Positions 1 to 8,962 of a stretch of DNA of 64,000 bases are shown piece after piece (position 1 is the stretch's first letter; every line of letters starts with the position of its first letter). The stretch lies in contig AP019701.1 in the NCBI GenBank assembly GCA_006738865.1, forward strand, positions 1,112,001 through 1,176,000, in the 5' to 3' direction. The notes under the pieces are model-generated. The model was not told the origin of the DNA and ran no database searches. It saw nothing but the letters and a program-made list of their open reading frames with translations. Source of the DNA: Allostella sp. ATCC 35155. Its GTDB lineage: Bacteria; Pseudomonadota; Alphaproteobacteria; ATCC43930; Allostellaceae. The position numbers and the translations under genes are program-made.

Positions 1-1295
1 TCGCCCGGTTCCGCCCGGCGCGCCTGCGCGCGACCGCCGTTCCGGCGGCGATCCTGCTCGCGGTCGCCGTCTGGTCCTGGGCGGCTGCGCTCGTCCTGCT
101 GTTCGCAGCGCCCCTCATCCCGATCTTCATGGCGCTGATCGGCTGGCGCGCCGAGGCCGCGAGCCGCGCCCAGCTCGCCGGCATGGCCGGCATGAACGCC
201 TTCCTCCTCGACCGGCTGCGTGGGCTCGCGACCATTCGCGCGCTGGGTGCCGTCGACCGCACGACCGAGCGCCTGCGGCACGCGGCGGAGGATTTCCGCC
301 GCCGCTCGATGGCCGTGCTGCGCATCGCATTTCTCTCGTCCGCCGTGCTCGAGCTCTTCGCCGCGCTCGGCGTCGCCATGGTCGCGGTCTATGTCGGATT
401 CCACCTGCTGGGCCAGCTCGGATTCGGCACCTGGGGCGGCCGGCTGACCCTGGCCGAAGGCCTCTTCGTGCTGCTGCTCGCCCCGGCCTTCTTCGAGCCG
501 CTGCGCGATCTCGCCGCGGCCTGGCACGACCGTGCGGCCGGCGAGGCCGCGATCGCCGCCCTCGACCGGCTGGCCGAGACCGGCAAAGGGCTGCCGGGCG
601 GGCCGGAAGCGGAGTCGATCGCGCCGCGTCTGCCGGCGCCCGCGGTCGCGATCGAGGGGCTGCGCTTCCGGCACGGACCGGACTCGCCGTGGGTGTTCGA
701 CGGTTTCGCGCTGCATGTCGCCCCGGGCGAGCGCGTGGCGCTGCTGGCGCCGAGCGGCTGCGGCAAGTCGACCCTGCTCGCGCTGCTGGCCGGCCTGGTA
801 GAGCCCGAGGCGGGCACGATCCGGATCGGGGGCGAGCGTCTGTCGGCCGGCAGCGCGGCCCGGCTGCGCCGGGGCATGGCGTGGATCGGCCAGCGCCCGC
901 ACATCTTCGCCGGCACCCTCGCCGACAATGTCGCGCTCGGCCGGCCCGGCCTCGATCGCGCAACGGTCGACGTGGCCCTGCACGCAGCCGGTCTCGCCGA
1001 GGTGGCCGCCGGCCGTGGCACGGCGCCGATCGGCGAGGGCGGATCGGGCCTTTCGGGCGGCGAGGCCTCGCGCCTCGCGCTCGCCCGCGTCGCCGCCGCG
1101 CCGGAGGCGGGGCTGATCCTCGCCGACGAGCCGACCGCCCATCTCGACGGGCCGACGGCGCGCGACATCGCCGCCGCCCTGCTGATGATCGCCCGCGGCC
1201 GCACCCTGGTCGTCGCGACCCACGATCCGGTGCTTGCGGCCCGCATGGACCGGATCGTGCGGCTGGCGCCCACGGCCGAGCGGGTGGCGGCATGA
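1..1295 (+). CDS. cydD: Thiol reductant ABC exporter subunit CydD (5' partial)
   Basis: The reading frame is open from base 3, so the start lies left of the window; about 430 residues are visible. The visible part has the last membrane helices of an exporter-type permease, then a fused nucleotide-binding domain with Walker A (LAPSGCGKST), signature (LSGGEASRLALAR) and Walker B (LILADEPTAHLD). With CydC it forms the inner-membrane heterodimer that exports cysteine or glutathione and is needed for assembly of cytochrome bd. The stop overlaps the cydC start (ATGA), and cydABX follows, which fixes the assignment to CydD rather than a generic exporter. Confidence 0.9.
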   Translation, partial: ARFRPARLRATAVPAAILLAVAVWSWAAALVLLFAAPLIPIFMALIGWRAEAASRAQLAGMAGMNAFLLDRLRGLATIRALGAVDRTTERLRHAAEDFRRRSMAVLRIAFLSSAVLELFAALGVAMVAVYVGFHLLGQLGFGTWGGRLTLAEGLFVLLLAPAFFEPLRDLAAAWHDRAAGEAAIAALDRLAETGKGLPGGPEAESIAPRLPAPAVAIEGLRFRHGPDSPWVFDGFALHVAPGERVALLAPSGCGKSTLLALLAGLVEPEAGTIRIGGERLSAGSAARLRRGMAWIGQRPHIFAGTLADNVALGRPGLDRATVDVALHAAGLAEVAAGRGTAPIGEGGSGLSGGEASRLALARVAAAPEAGLILADEPTAHLDGPTARDIAAALLMIARGRTLVVATHDPVLAARMDRIVRLAPTAERVAA

Positions 1296-2989
1296 GCCGG
1301 CGCACGAACAGCCTCCGCGGCGCGGCCGGGTTGCTGTCGGCCGCCGACTGTCGCCGGCTCTTCGGCGGCGTCGTGCTGGCGGCGCTGACGGCGCTGGCCG
1401 GGCTTGCGCTGCTCGGCCTCTCGGGCTGGTTCATCGCCGCGACGGCCATCGCCGGGCTGACGGCAGCCACGGCCATTGCGTTCGACGTCTTCGCGCCGGC
1501 GGCCGGCATCCGTCTGCTGGCGTTGACCCGGACGGCCGGGCGCTATGGCGAGCGTCTCGCGACGCACGACGCGACCCTCGCATTGCTGGCCGGGCTCCGG
1601 GCGCGCCTGTTCCGCGGCTGGGCCGGCGCCGGCGCGGCCCGCGATCTGGCGCGGCGGCCGGCGCGCCTTCTCTTCCGCCTGACGCTCGACGTCGATGCCC
1701 TCGATTCGCTCTATCTGCGGGTGCTGGTGCCCCTGGGCGCTGCGCTCGCTGCGGCCCTTGCCGCAGGTGTCGCCTTCGGCGTCTTGCAGCCGATGCTGGG
1801 CCTCGCCGTCGGGGCTTTCCTCGCGGTGGTCGGCCTCGGCATTCCGATGGTTGCGGCCCGGGCGGCGGCGCGCGGGGCGGCGGTCCGCGCGCGTGGGCTG
1901 GAGCGGCTGCGGGCCGGCACGGTCGACCTCGTCAGCGGCCAGACCGAATGGCTGATGGCCGGGCGTCTCGCGGCGCGGCTGGCGGGCATCGGCGACGACG
2001 ACCGCGCGCTCGCCGCGACCGACGACAGGCTGAACCGGATCGAGAGCCGCACCGGCCTCGCCTTCGGGGCCGCCGGCGCGGCGCTCCTGGCCGCGGTCCT
2101 GCTGGCGATGGCCGCCCTTGCGGAGGCGGGGACGATCGGTGCCGCGGTCGCCGCCCTCGGCGTGCTGCTGGCGACGGCGGTGCTGGAGCCGTTCGGGGCG
2201 CTGCGTCGGGGGGCGACGGAACTCGGCCGGACGCTCTTCGCGCTGCGCCGGATCGCCGGCCGGCTGGCGCCGGCGGCCGCGCACGGTCCCGCTGCGATCT
2301 CCCCGCCGGGCGCCGGAACGGCCGTCCGCCTGGAGCGGGCGACGGTTCGCCACGCCGCGGCGTCGGCACCCTCGCTGCACGCTGCCGACCTCGTCGTTCG
2401 CGACGGCGAACGGGTTGCCCTGATCGGACCGAGCGGTGCCGGCAAGTCGACGCTGCTGTCCCTGATTGCCGGAGAGGTCTCGGCGGACCATGGCCGCGTG
2501 ACCGCTCGGCCGGTCACGCTGCTGACGCAGCGCACGGAACTGTTCCAGGATTCGATCCGCGACAACCTCCGCCTCGCCGATCCCGGCGCCGACGATCGCC
2601 GCCTGATGCTGGCGTTCGATGCCGCGGGGCTGCGGGCCGATGTCGAGGCCATGCCGCGTGGCCTCGATACGCGCCTCGGCGAGGGCGGGCAGGGCCTGTC
2701 GGGCGGCCAGTCCCGCCGCCTCGCGCTCGCTCGCCTCTTCCTGCACGACCGGCCGGTCTGGCTGCTCGACGAACCGACCGACGGCCTCGACGGCGCGACC
2801 GCGCGCGACGTCCTGGCTCGCCTCGCCGCCCGGGCCGATGGGCGGGCGGTCGTCGTCGCGACCCATCTGCGGCGGGAAGCCGAAGCGGCCGACCGCCTGG
2901 TCCGGCTCGACCGCGGACGCATCCTCGCCGTCCTCGAACGTGGACAGCCCGGCTTCGCCGCCGCGCTGGCCGAATTGCGGCCCGACTGA
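1292..2989 (+). CDS. cydC: Thiol reductant ABC exporter subunit CydC
   Basis: This 565-residue half-exporter has six predicted helices in the first 300 residues, then an ATPase domain with Walker A (GPSGAGKST), signature (LSGGQSRRLALAR) and Walker B (WLLDEPTDGLD). It partners CydD in exporting reduced thiols to the periplasm, which supports haem insertion into cytochrome bd. The start is the ATG inside the ATGA overlap with cydD; an upstream extension of the open frame would lie inside cydD and is not credible. Length is normal for CydC. An 80-base gap separates it from cydA. Confidence 0.92.
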   Translation: MSRRTNSLRGAAGLLSAADCRRLFGGVVLAALTALAGLALLGLSGWFIAATAIAGLTAATAIAFDVFAPAAGIRLLALTRTAGRYGERLATHDATLALLAGLRARLFRGWAGAGAARDLARRPARLLFRLTLDVDALDSLYLRVLVPLGAALAAALAAGVAFGVLQPMLGLAVGAFLAVVGLGIPMVAARAAARGAAVRARGLERLRAGTVDLVSGQTEWLMAGRLAARLAGIGDDDRALAATDDRLNRIESRTGLAFGAAGAALLAAVLLAMAALAEAGTIGAAVAALGVLLATAVLEPFGALRRGATELGRTLFALRRIAGRLAPAAAHGPAAISPPGAGTAVRLERATVRHAAASAPSLHAADLVVRDGERVALIGPSGAGKSTLLSLIAGEVSADHGRVTARPVTLLTQRTELFQDSIRDNLRLADPGADDRRLMLAFDAAGLRADVEAMPRGLDTRLGEGGQGLSGGQSRRLALARLFLHDRPVWLLDEPTDGLDGATARDVLARLAARADGRAVVVATHLRREAEAADRLVRLDRGRILAVLERGQPGFAAALAELRPD

Positions 2990-3069
2990 CCGCTAGTTTG
3001 CGCAATCGCGCGCCGCCGGTCGGGGCGGCGCCACACTGACGGGAGCCGGTTTCGACCGGACGCAGTGCC

Positions 3070-4644
3070 ATGGAACTCGATGTCGTGGATCTCTCGCGCC
3101 TGCAGTTCGCGATCACGGCGCTCTACCACTTCCTATTCGTGCCGCTGACGCTCGGCCTCTCGGTCCTGCTGGCGATCATGGAGACGGTCTATGTCATGAC
3201 CGGCCGGCCGATCTGGCGCCAGATGACGAAATTCTGGGGCACGCTCTTCGGCATCAACTTCGTGCTGGGCGTCGCCACCGGCATCGTCATGGAGTTCCAG
3301 TTCGGCATGAACTGGAGCTACTACAGCCATTATGTCGGCGACATCTTCGGCGCGCCGCTGGCGATCGAGGGCCTGATGGCCTTTTTCCTCGAGGCGACCT
3401 TCGTCGGCCTGTTCTTCTTCGGCTGGGACAAGCTCTCGAAGGTCGGCCACCTCATGGCGACCTGGGCGGTGGCGCTCGGCTCCAACTTCTCGGCCCTGTG
3501 GATCCTGATCGCCAACGGCTGGATGCAGAATCCGGTCGGATCGGTCTTCAATCCCGAGACCATGCGGATGGAGATCACCGACTTCTTCGCCGTCCTCTTC
3601 AACCCGGTCGCCCAGGCGAAGTTCGTCCACACGGTCTCGGCCGGCTACGTCACCGCCTCGGTCTTCGTCCTCGGCGTCTCGGCCTGGTACGTCCTGAAGG
3701 GCCGGCATATCGACCTGGCGAAGCGATCGATGACGGTCGCAGCTTCCTTCGGGCTGGCGGCCTCCCTGTCGGTGGTCGTGCTCGGCGACGAGAGCGGCTA
3801 CCTCTCGACCGAGCACCAGAAGATGAAGCTGGCCGCGATCGAGGGCATGTGGGAGACCGAGCCCGCGCCGGCTGCCTTCACCGTCTTCGGCCTGCCCGAC
3901 CAGGCGGCGCGCGAGACCCACTATGCGGTCCGCATTCCCTGGGTCATGGGGCTGATCGGCACCCGCTCGCTGACGACCGAGATCCCCGGCATCACGGAAC
4001 TGGTCGAGCATGCCGAGGGGCGCATCCGCAACGGCATCCTTGCCTTCGACGCCTTGCAGAAGATCCGCGCCGCCGGGGCCTCCGGCGCGCCGGCCGAGGT
4101 CCGGCAGGCGTTCGAGGAGCATGGCGGCGACCTCGGCTACGCCCTGCTGCTGAAGCGCCATGTCGACGATCCGCGGCAGGCGACCGACGAACAGATCGCG
4201 CGCGCCGCCTGGGACACGGTGCCGAACGTGCCGTCGCTCTTCTGGTCGTTCCGCATCATGGTCGGCCTCGGCTTCTTCTTCATCCTGCTGACGGCGACCT
4301 TCTTCTATCTCTCGGCGCGGCGGCGGCTCGACCGCTATCCGCTGCTGCTGCGCGTCGCCGTCCTCGCGATCCCGCTGCCCTGGCTCGCGGCCGAACTCGG
4401 CTGGATCGTGGCGGAATTCGGCCGCCAGCCCTGGATCATCGAGGGCGTGCTGCCGACGGCGGCCGCGGTCTCCAACCTCGGCGCCACGACGGTCCTGCTG
4501 ACGATCATCGGCTTCGTGATCGTCTACACGGCGCTGTTCATCGTCGAGATGGCCCTGATGCTGCGGGCGATCCGCAAGGGCCCCGAACCGGATGACGAGC
4601 CCGAGGCCGAACTCGTTCCGCCCGCGCTCGTCGCCGCACAGTGA
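3070..4644 (+). CDS. cydA: Cytochrome bd ubiquinol oxidase subunit I
   Basis: This 524-residue integral membrane protein is close to E. coli CydA over its whole length, including the long Q-loop. Visible family features are the His in ALYHF (residue 20, haem ligand), the conserved acidic stretch [13 protein letters not shown], the His of KFVHTV (second haem ligand), the Met of FRIMVG (haem b558 ligand) and the GRQPW motif before the last helices. It oxidises quinol and reduces oxygen to water without pumping protons, at high oxygen affinity. It overlaps cydB by GTGA. Confidence 0.97.
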   Translation: MELDVVDLSRLQFAITALYHFLFVPLTLGLSVLLAIMETVYVMTGRPIWRQMTKFWGTLFGINFVLGVATGIVMEFQFGMNWSYYSHYVGDIFGAPLAIEGLMAFFLEATFVGLFFFGWDKLSKVGHLMATWAVALGSNFSALWILIANGWMQNPVGSVFNPETMRMEITDFFAVLFNPVAQAKFVHTVSAGYVTASVFVLGVSAWYVLKGRHIDLAKRSMTVAASFGLAASLSVVVLGDESGYLSTEHQKMKLAAIEGMWETEPAPAAFTVFGLPDQAARETHYAVRIPWVMGLIGTRSLTTEIPGITELVEHAEGRIRNGILAFDALQKIRAAGASGAPAEVRQAFEEHGGDLGYALLLKRHVDDPRQATDEQIARAAWDTVPNVPSLFWSFRIMVGLGFFFILLTATFFYLSARRRLDRYPLLLRVAVLAIPLPWLAAELGWIVAEFGRQPWIIEGVLPTAAAVSNLGATTVLLTIIGFVIVYTALFIVEMALMLRAIRKGPEPDDEPEAELVPPALVAAQ

Positions 4645-5810
4645 GACTGGCCATGATCCTGCATCAACTCGTCGATTACGAGACCCTGCGCGTCGTCTGG
4701 TGGCTGCTGCTGGGCGTGCTTCTCATCGCCTTCGCCGTCATGGACGGCTTCGACCTCGGCACCGCGACCCTGCTGCCGCTGGTCGCCGACACCGACCTGG
4801 AACGGCGCGTGGTCATCAACTCGGTCGGTCCGGTCTGGGAGGGCAATCAGGTCTGGCTGATCCTCGGCGGCGGCGCCATCTTCGCCGCCTGGCCGCCGCT
4901 CTATGCGGTGTCCTTCTCGGGCTTCTATCTCGCGATGTTCGCGATCCTGCTCGCCCTCATCCTGCGTCCGGTCGCCTTCAAGTACCGCTCCAAGCGCGAG
5001 GGGCGGCGGTGGCGGGCGACCTGGGACTGGGCGCTCTTCGTCGGCGGGGTCGTTCCGTCGCTGATCTTCGGCGTCGCCGTCGGCAATGTGCTGCAGGGCG
5101 TGCCTTTCCGCTTCGACGGGGATCTGCGGGTGTTCTACGAGGGCACGACGCTGTTCGAGCTGCTGAACCCGTTCGCGCTGCTCTGCGGCATCCTGTCGGT
5201 GACCATGCTGACGATGCACGGCGCGGCATGGCTGGTCCTCAAGACGGACGGTACCGTCGCCGCACGCGCCCGGCGCTGGGGCATGCTCGCGGCGGCCGCG
5301 ACGATCGTCCTCTTCGCCCTGGGCGGCCTCTGGCTCTGGCTGGGTGTCGACGGCTACCGGTTCACCAGCATCGTCAACACCGTCGGGCCGTCCAATCCGC
5401 TCGGCAAGACCGCGGAGCGGGCGGCAGGGGCCTGGTTCACCAACTATGGCAGCCATCCCTGGATGATGGCGGCGCCGGCCCTCGGCTTCGTCGGCGCGCT
5501 CGGCGCCCTGGCGCTGATGCGGGCCGGCCGGGAGGGTGCGACCTGGCTCGCCAGCGCCGTTGCCATCGTCGGGATCATCGCCACGGTCGGCTTGGCGATG
5601 TTTCCTTTCATCCTGCCGTCCTCGATCGATCCCAAGTCCAGCCTGACGGTGTGGGATGCCTCGTCGAGCCATCTCACCCTGTTCATCATGCTCGTCGTGA
5701 CGGTCGTCTTCGTGCCGCTCATCGTCGCCTACACGGCCTGGGTCTACCGCGTCCTCTGGGGCAAGGTGGACGCCAAGGCGATCGGCGACGGCAGCGGCCA
5801 CGCCTACTGA
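4641..5810 (+). CDS. cydB: Cytochrome bd ubiquinol oxidase subunit II
   Basis: The product has 389 residues and about nine membrane segments. The N-terminus has the CydB block [17 protein letters not shown] followed by MDGFDLG and the [10 protein letters not shown] motif, all diagnostic. CydB pairs with CydA and stabilises the three-haem core. The GTG at the GTGA overlap with cydA is used here; an in-frame ATG at 4653 would remove only four residues and cannot be excluded. CydX follows after 25 bases. Confidence 0.96.
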   Translation: MRLAMILHQLVDYETLRVVWWLLLGVLLIAFAVMDGFDLGTATLLPLVADTDLERRVVINSVGPVWEGNQVWLILGGGAIFAAWPPLYAVSFSGFYLAMFAILLALILRPVAFKYRSKREGRRWRATWDWALFVGGVVPSLIFGVAVGNVLQGVPFRFDGDLRVFYEGTTLFELLNPFALLCGILSVTMLTMHGAAWLVLKTDGTVAARARRWGMLAAAATIVLFALGGLWLWLGVDGYRFTSIVNTVGPSNPLGKTAERAAGAWFTNYGSHPWMMAAPALGFVGALGALALMRAGREGATWLASAVAIVGIIATVGLAMFPFILPSSIDPKSSLTVWDASSSHLTLFIMLVVTVVFVPLIVAYTAWVYRVLWGKVDAKAIGDGSGHAY

Positions 5811-5835
5811 CCGCAAGAAGGGAAGGAGAAACGCG

Positions 5836-5955
5836 ATGTGGTATTTCGCCTGGTTGCTCGGCCTGCCGCTGGCTGCGGCCTTCGCCGTGCTCAACGCCAT
5901 GTGGTACGAGCTGATGGACGACGCGGCCAAGCAGGCACCGCGCGGGCGGCGGTGA
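5836..5955 (+). CDS. cydX: Cytochrome bd small subunit CydX (YbgT)
   Basis: This 39-residue single-helix protein starts MWYFAWLLG, the hallmark of CydX/YbgT, and continues with one hydrophobic helix and a basic tail. In E. coli the homologue binds CydA and stabilises the haems. A strong ribosome site (GGAAGGAG) lies 7 bases before the ATG. The stop codon overlaps the GTG start of the next gene (GTGA), so the oxidase operon seems to run directly into the thiol-synthesis-like genes. Confidence 0.93.
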   Translation: MWYFAWLLGLPLAAAFAVLNAMWYELMDDAAKQAPRGRR

Positions 5956-7109
5956 CCGCAAGCGCCGGCAGTCCTTCTGAAGTCGACCCCGCTGCCGCGC
6001 GCATCCTGATCCTTTGCCATGGCGGCGGCGGGGGCAGCACGCGGGCGGCCATGAACCTGGCGGCCGCCCACGCGGCGCGCGGCCGCGACGTCGCGCTGGC
6101 GACTCTGGGCCGCCCGCGCTGGCGCCCCGCGACACGATTGATCGTGCTCGACCGGCCGGCGACGATGCCCGCGCGCCTCGACCGGAGATGGGATGCGGCG
6201 GCGGTGGAAGCCGTCGCCCGGCAGCTCGTCGAGACGTGCCGGCGGGAGCGGCCGGACCTGCTGCATTTTCACTATGTCCGGCCCTTCGCCGCCGCAGCCG
6301 CGCGCCTGGGCGAACTGCTGGGGCCGGGCGCACCCGTGGCGGTCGGCACCATCCACGGCACCGACCTCACCGAGGTGACGCCCGAATGCCTGCGCAGCGT
6401 GCTCGCGGGCACCGCCCACCTCACGGCCGTCTCCACGGCCTATGCGCGGCTCGCGGAGGAGGTCCTGGGCCGGCGGCCGGCGGTGGTCGCGAACTTCGCC
6501 CGGCCCGGTCCGCCGACGGTGCCGGCCCGCCATGGGCGTGGGCAGCTGCCGATCATCGCGCATGTGTCGAGCTTCCGCCCGGTCAAGGCGGCGGATGCGG
6601 CGGCTCGGGCCTTCCTCAGCGTCCGCCGGCAGGCGCGCTGCCGCCTCTGGCTGATCGGGGACGGCCCGGATGCACCGGCCCTGCGCCGTGCCCTGCGCCC
6701 GGGCCGCGCCGATATCGCCTGGCTCGGCTTCCGGCACGATGTTGCCGCACTCCTGCAGCGGGCCACCCTGCTGCTGGTGACGAGCCGCGCGGAGAGCTTC
6801 GGGCTGGCGGCGCTGGAGGCGATGGCGGGCGGCGTTCCGGTGGTGGCGCCGCGCATCGGTGGCCTGCCGGAGGTCGTGGGTGACGGGGTGGGCGGCGACG
6901 GGGCGGGCGGCCTGCTGTTCCATCCCGGCCGGTCGGCGGACGCCGCCGCCAAGGTGTTGACACTGCTGCGGCGCGAACCGCTGCGGCGTGCCCTCGCGCG
7001 CGGCGCCCGCCGGCGCGCCCGCCTCTTCGGCGAGGACGCCGCGATTGCCGGCTACGACTGCGTCTATCGCCAGGCCCTGGCGGCTCGTCCGGTGCCGGTC
7101 GGTCCATGA
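5952..7109 (+). CDS. bshA: BshA-like family 4 glycosyltransferase
   Basis: This 385-residue GT-B enzyme has a basic/Gly-rich N-terminal loop (CHGGGGGSTRAAMNL), then LLHFHYVRP, TIHGTDLTEVTP, HVSSFRPVKA, LIGDGPDAPAL and the sugar-nucleotide block ESFGLAALEAMAGGVPVVAP. This order and wording is that of BshA, which joins GlcNAc to L-malate in bacillithiol synthesis; substrates here are inferred. The start is GTG at 5952, overlapping cydX; an upstream GTG would lie inside cydX. The next gene overlaps by ATGA. The BshC-like and BshB1-like neighbours support BshA over a generic GT4. Confidence 0.7.
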   Translation: MTASAGSPSEVDPAAARILILCHGGGGGSTRAAMNLAAAHAARGRDVALATLGRPRWRPATRLIVLDRPATMPARLDRRWDAAAVEAVARQLVETCRRERPDLLHFHYVRPFAAAAARLGELLGPGAPVAVGTIHGTDLTEVTPECLRSVLAGTAHLTAVSTAYARLAEEVLGRRPAVVANFARPGPPTVPARHGRGQLPIIAHVSSFRPVKAADAAARAFLSVRRQARCRLWLIGDGPDAPALRRALRPGRADIAWLGFRHDVAALLQRATLLLVTSRAESFGLAALEAMAGGVPVVAPRIGGLPEVVGDGVGGDGAGGLLFHPGRSADAAAKVLTLLRREPLRRALARGARRRARLFGEDAAIAGYDCVYRQALAARPVPVGP

Positions 7110-8209
7110 AGGGGCTGCGGGATTTGCTGGGTTGCCCGGAAGGACGGGCGCAGCTCGCCCGGGCGGGGCTGTTCGACGAGGCGGACCCCTTCCTGGCCGC
7201 GCTGCCGCAGGACCGCCCGGCGCGCATCTATGTGCATCAGCAGCCCGCGGCCGATCCGCGGCGGTCCGTCATGGCCAAGCTCGATGCGCTGGCGGACCTC
7301 TGGCGGCGCCGGCCGGAGCGGGTCGAGCCCGCCTTCCTGCGCATCGACACGGATCGGGCGGCCTCGAGCCGGACGGCGGTGCGGATCGCCTGGGACGGGG
7401 TGGCGGGCCGCCGCCACCTCAAGCTGACGCCGCCCGGCAGCGACCGGGTCGAATCGCGCCACCTGTGGCTCGATCCGGTCGCCCTGGCCGAGGTCGCGCG
7501 CCGGCTCGAAGCCTACATCCGGCAGGAACCGGTCGAGGCGCGGGAAGCCCTGGTGCGGCTGGAGCGCATCCGGCCGCTGCTGGCGCCGACGGAGCCGCTG
7601 TCGCACGCCCGCCATGCCGCGCAGCTGGGCGACTTCCTGATGGCCGAGCGCTACGGGACGCCGTTGCCCGCGATCTTCGTCTCGGGCCTTGCCGGCGATG
7701 GCACGCTGGCGCCTGTCCTGGCGCGGCTGCTGGCGGGCCGCGAGCGGTTCATCCTCGCCTTCAACCAGGCGGTCCGCGCCCAGCAGGCAGCCGGCATCGA
7801 GACCGCCGTGGCGGCTCTGCCCGCGGACTATCTGCCGCTCTTCCTCTCCTGTCCCGTCGACGGCGAGCGGCTTCGATTGCGCTGTGAGTCGGACGGACGG
7901 CGGGAACTGGCCGTCTGCACCAGCGCGGCCGGGCGCCGCTATGCCTTTCCGCTCGATGACGGGCGCGGCCTGCCGGACGAACTCCTCGCCACCGGCCGCT
8001 GGAGCCCCGACGTCACCCTGCCGATCCTCCTCGCCGGCCGCTTCGACGGGGTCGTCGCCGGCCGCAGTTCGGCTCTCTACCTCATGGTCTTCGCGGCGGC
8101 CATGCGGGACTCCCTGGCCCTGGAGCCGGTCCCGGTCCTGGTGCCCGGCGGACTGGCCGACCTGCCGACGGGGCCGGACGGGCTGCTCCAGCGCTGGCTG
8201 ATGGGGTAG
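7106..8209 (+). CDS. bshC: Short BshC-like protein (putative cysteine-adding enzyme)
   Basis: The 367-residue product is soluble. Near residue 40 it has IYVHQQPAADP followed by SVMAKLDAL and EPAFLRIDTD; this matches the layout of the BshC nucleotide fold (GQQ..GP, K..., PxFW..EDHD). The C-terminal part has LPLFL, a GERLRLR strand, then DELLATGRWSPDVTLPILL and VVAGRSSALYL, which parallels the BshC SPNV..RPL..PT and GP.E.AYW segment. Known BshC proteins are about 540 residues and end in a coiled coil; here that part is missing. BshC adds cysteine to glucosaminyl-malate. The position between BshA-like and BshB1-like genes is the main support; sequence identity looks low. Confidence 0.5.
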   Translation: MKGLRDLLGCPEGRAQLARAGLFDEADPFLAALPQDRPARIYVHQQPAADPRRSVMAKLDALADLWRRRPERVEPAFLRIDTDRAASSRTAVRIAWDGVAGRRHLKLTPPGSDRVESRHLWLDPVALAEVARRLEAYIRQEPVEAREALVRLERIRPLLAPTEPLSHARHAAQLGDFLMAERYGTPLPAIFVSGLAGDGTLAPVLARLLAGRERFILAFNQAVRAQQAAGIETAVAALPADYLPLFLSCPVDGERLRLRCESDGRRELAVCTSAAGRRYAFPLDDGRGLPDELLATGRWSPDVTLPILLAGRFDGVVAGRSSALYLMVFAAAMRDSLALEPVPVLVPGGLADLPTGPDGLLQRWLMG

Positions 8210-8221
8210 CGTGCAGGGACC

Positions 8222-8953
8222 ATGACCCCGGTTGCGATCCTCGCCTTCTCCACCCATCCCGACGATGTCGAACTCGCCTGCGGCGGCACGCTCATCCTCG
8301 CCGCCCGGGCCGGCCTCGGCGTCGGCATCGCGGATCTTACGGCCGGGGAGGCGGCGACCCGCGGCACGCCCGAACTCCGGCGGATGGAGGCGGAGGAGGC
8401 GGGCCGGCGGCTCGGCGTCGCCTGGCGCACCTGCCTCGGCCTGCCGGACGGGCGGGTCGGCGAGACCCCGGACCAGGCGGACGCGATTGTCCGCATCATC
8501 CGCGCGGCGCGGCCGCGGATCCTGCTGCTGCCCTATCCCCGGGACCGCCATCCCGATCATGCCGCGGCCGCCCGGCTGATCGAGCGGGCAGCCTTCCTCG
8601 CCCGCCTGCGCGGCCAGCCGGGCGAGGCGCCGCACGCGGTCGGCCGGCTGCTGCATTATTGCGGGCACCATCCGTTCGCGCCGTCGGTCGTGGTCGATGT
8701 CAGCGCCGTATGGGCCGAACGCATGGACGCGCTGGCCGCCCATGCCAGCCAGTTCGGAGCCGAGGGCGGGGCGCCGACGGCCCTCAGCGGCGGCGACTTC
8801 CTGCGCTATGTCGAGGCGCGCGCGGTGTGCCATGGCGCCATGATCGGGGCCGCCCATGGCGAGGGCTTCGCGATGGCGGGGCCGGTCGGGCTGTCGGGCC
8901 TCGACGCGCTGCTGCCGCCCGCGGCGCCGGCCGGCTACCGCAACTTCCTCTGA
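8222..8953 (+). CDS. bshB1: BshB1-like PIG-L/LmbE-family zinc deacetylase
   Basis: This 243-residue protein has the metal motif THPDDVE (His12, Asp14, Asp15) and RHPDH (His110, His113). The block DLTAGE..TRGTPELR..EA followed by LGLPDG is characteristic of BshB1, the enzyme that deacetylates GlcNAc-malate, rather than of other LmbE proteins. It lies 12 bases after the BshC-like gene and would act on the product of the BshA-like enzyme. Its stop faces the ATP-grasp gene with 9 bases between. Confidence 0.78.
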   Translation: MTPVAILAFSTHPDDVELACGGTLILAARAGLGVGIADLTAGEAATRGTPELRRMEAEEAGRRLGVAWRTCLGLPDGRVGETPDQADAIVRIIRAARPRILLLPYPRDRHPDHAAAARLIERAAFLARLRGQPGEAPHAVGRLLHYCGHHPFAPSVVVDVSAVWAERMDALAAHASQFGAEGGAPTALSGGDFLRYVEARAVCHGAMIGAAHGEGFAMAGPVGLSGLDALLPPAAPAGYRNFL

Positions 8954-8962
8954 CGGCACCGC

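Noticed and set aside
389-2866. 825-residue minus-strand open frame opposite cydD/cydC
   Set aside because: At 70% G+C long antisense frames are common. The translation is Arg/Pro/Gln/Ala-rich with no motif, and both sense genes are certain.
4524-6923. 799-residue minus-strand frame opposite cydB and the BshA-like gene
   Set aside because: Low-complexity, motif-free shadow of well-supported sense genes.
5952-8953. Mycothiol synthesis (MshA/MshB)
   Set aside because: No inositol-phosphate or MshC/MshD-like gene; the deacetylase wording is that of BshB1.
7064-8959. 631-residue minus-strand frame opposite the BshC- and BshB1-like genes
   Set aside because: Gln/Arg/Gly-rich shadow; it covers two sense genes with conserved motifs.
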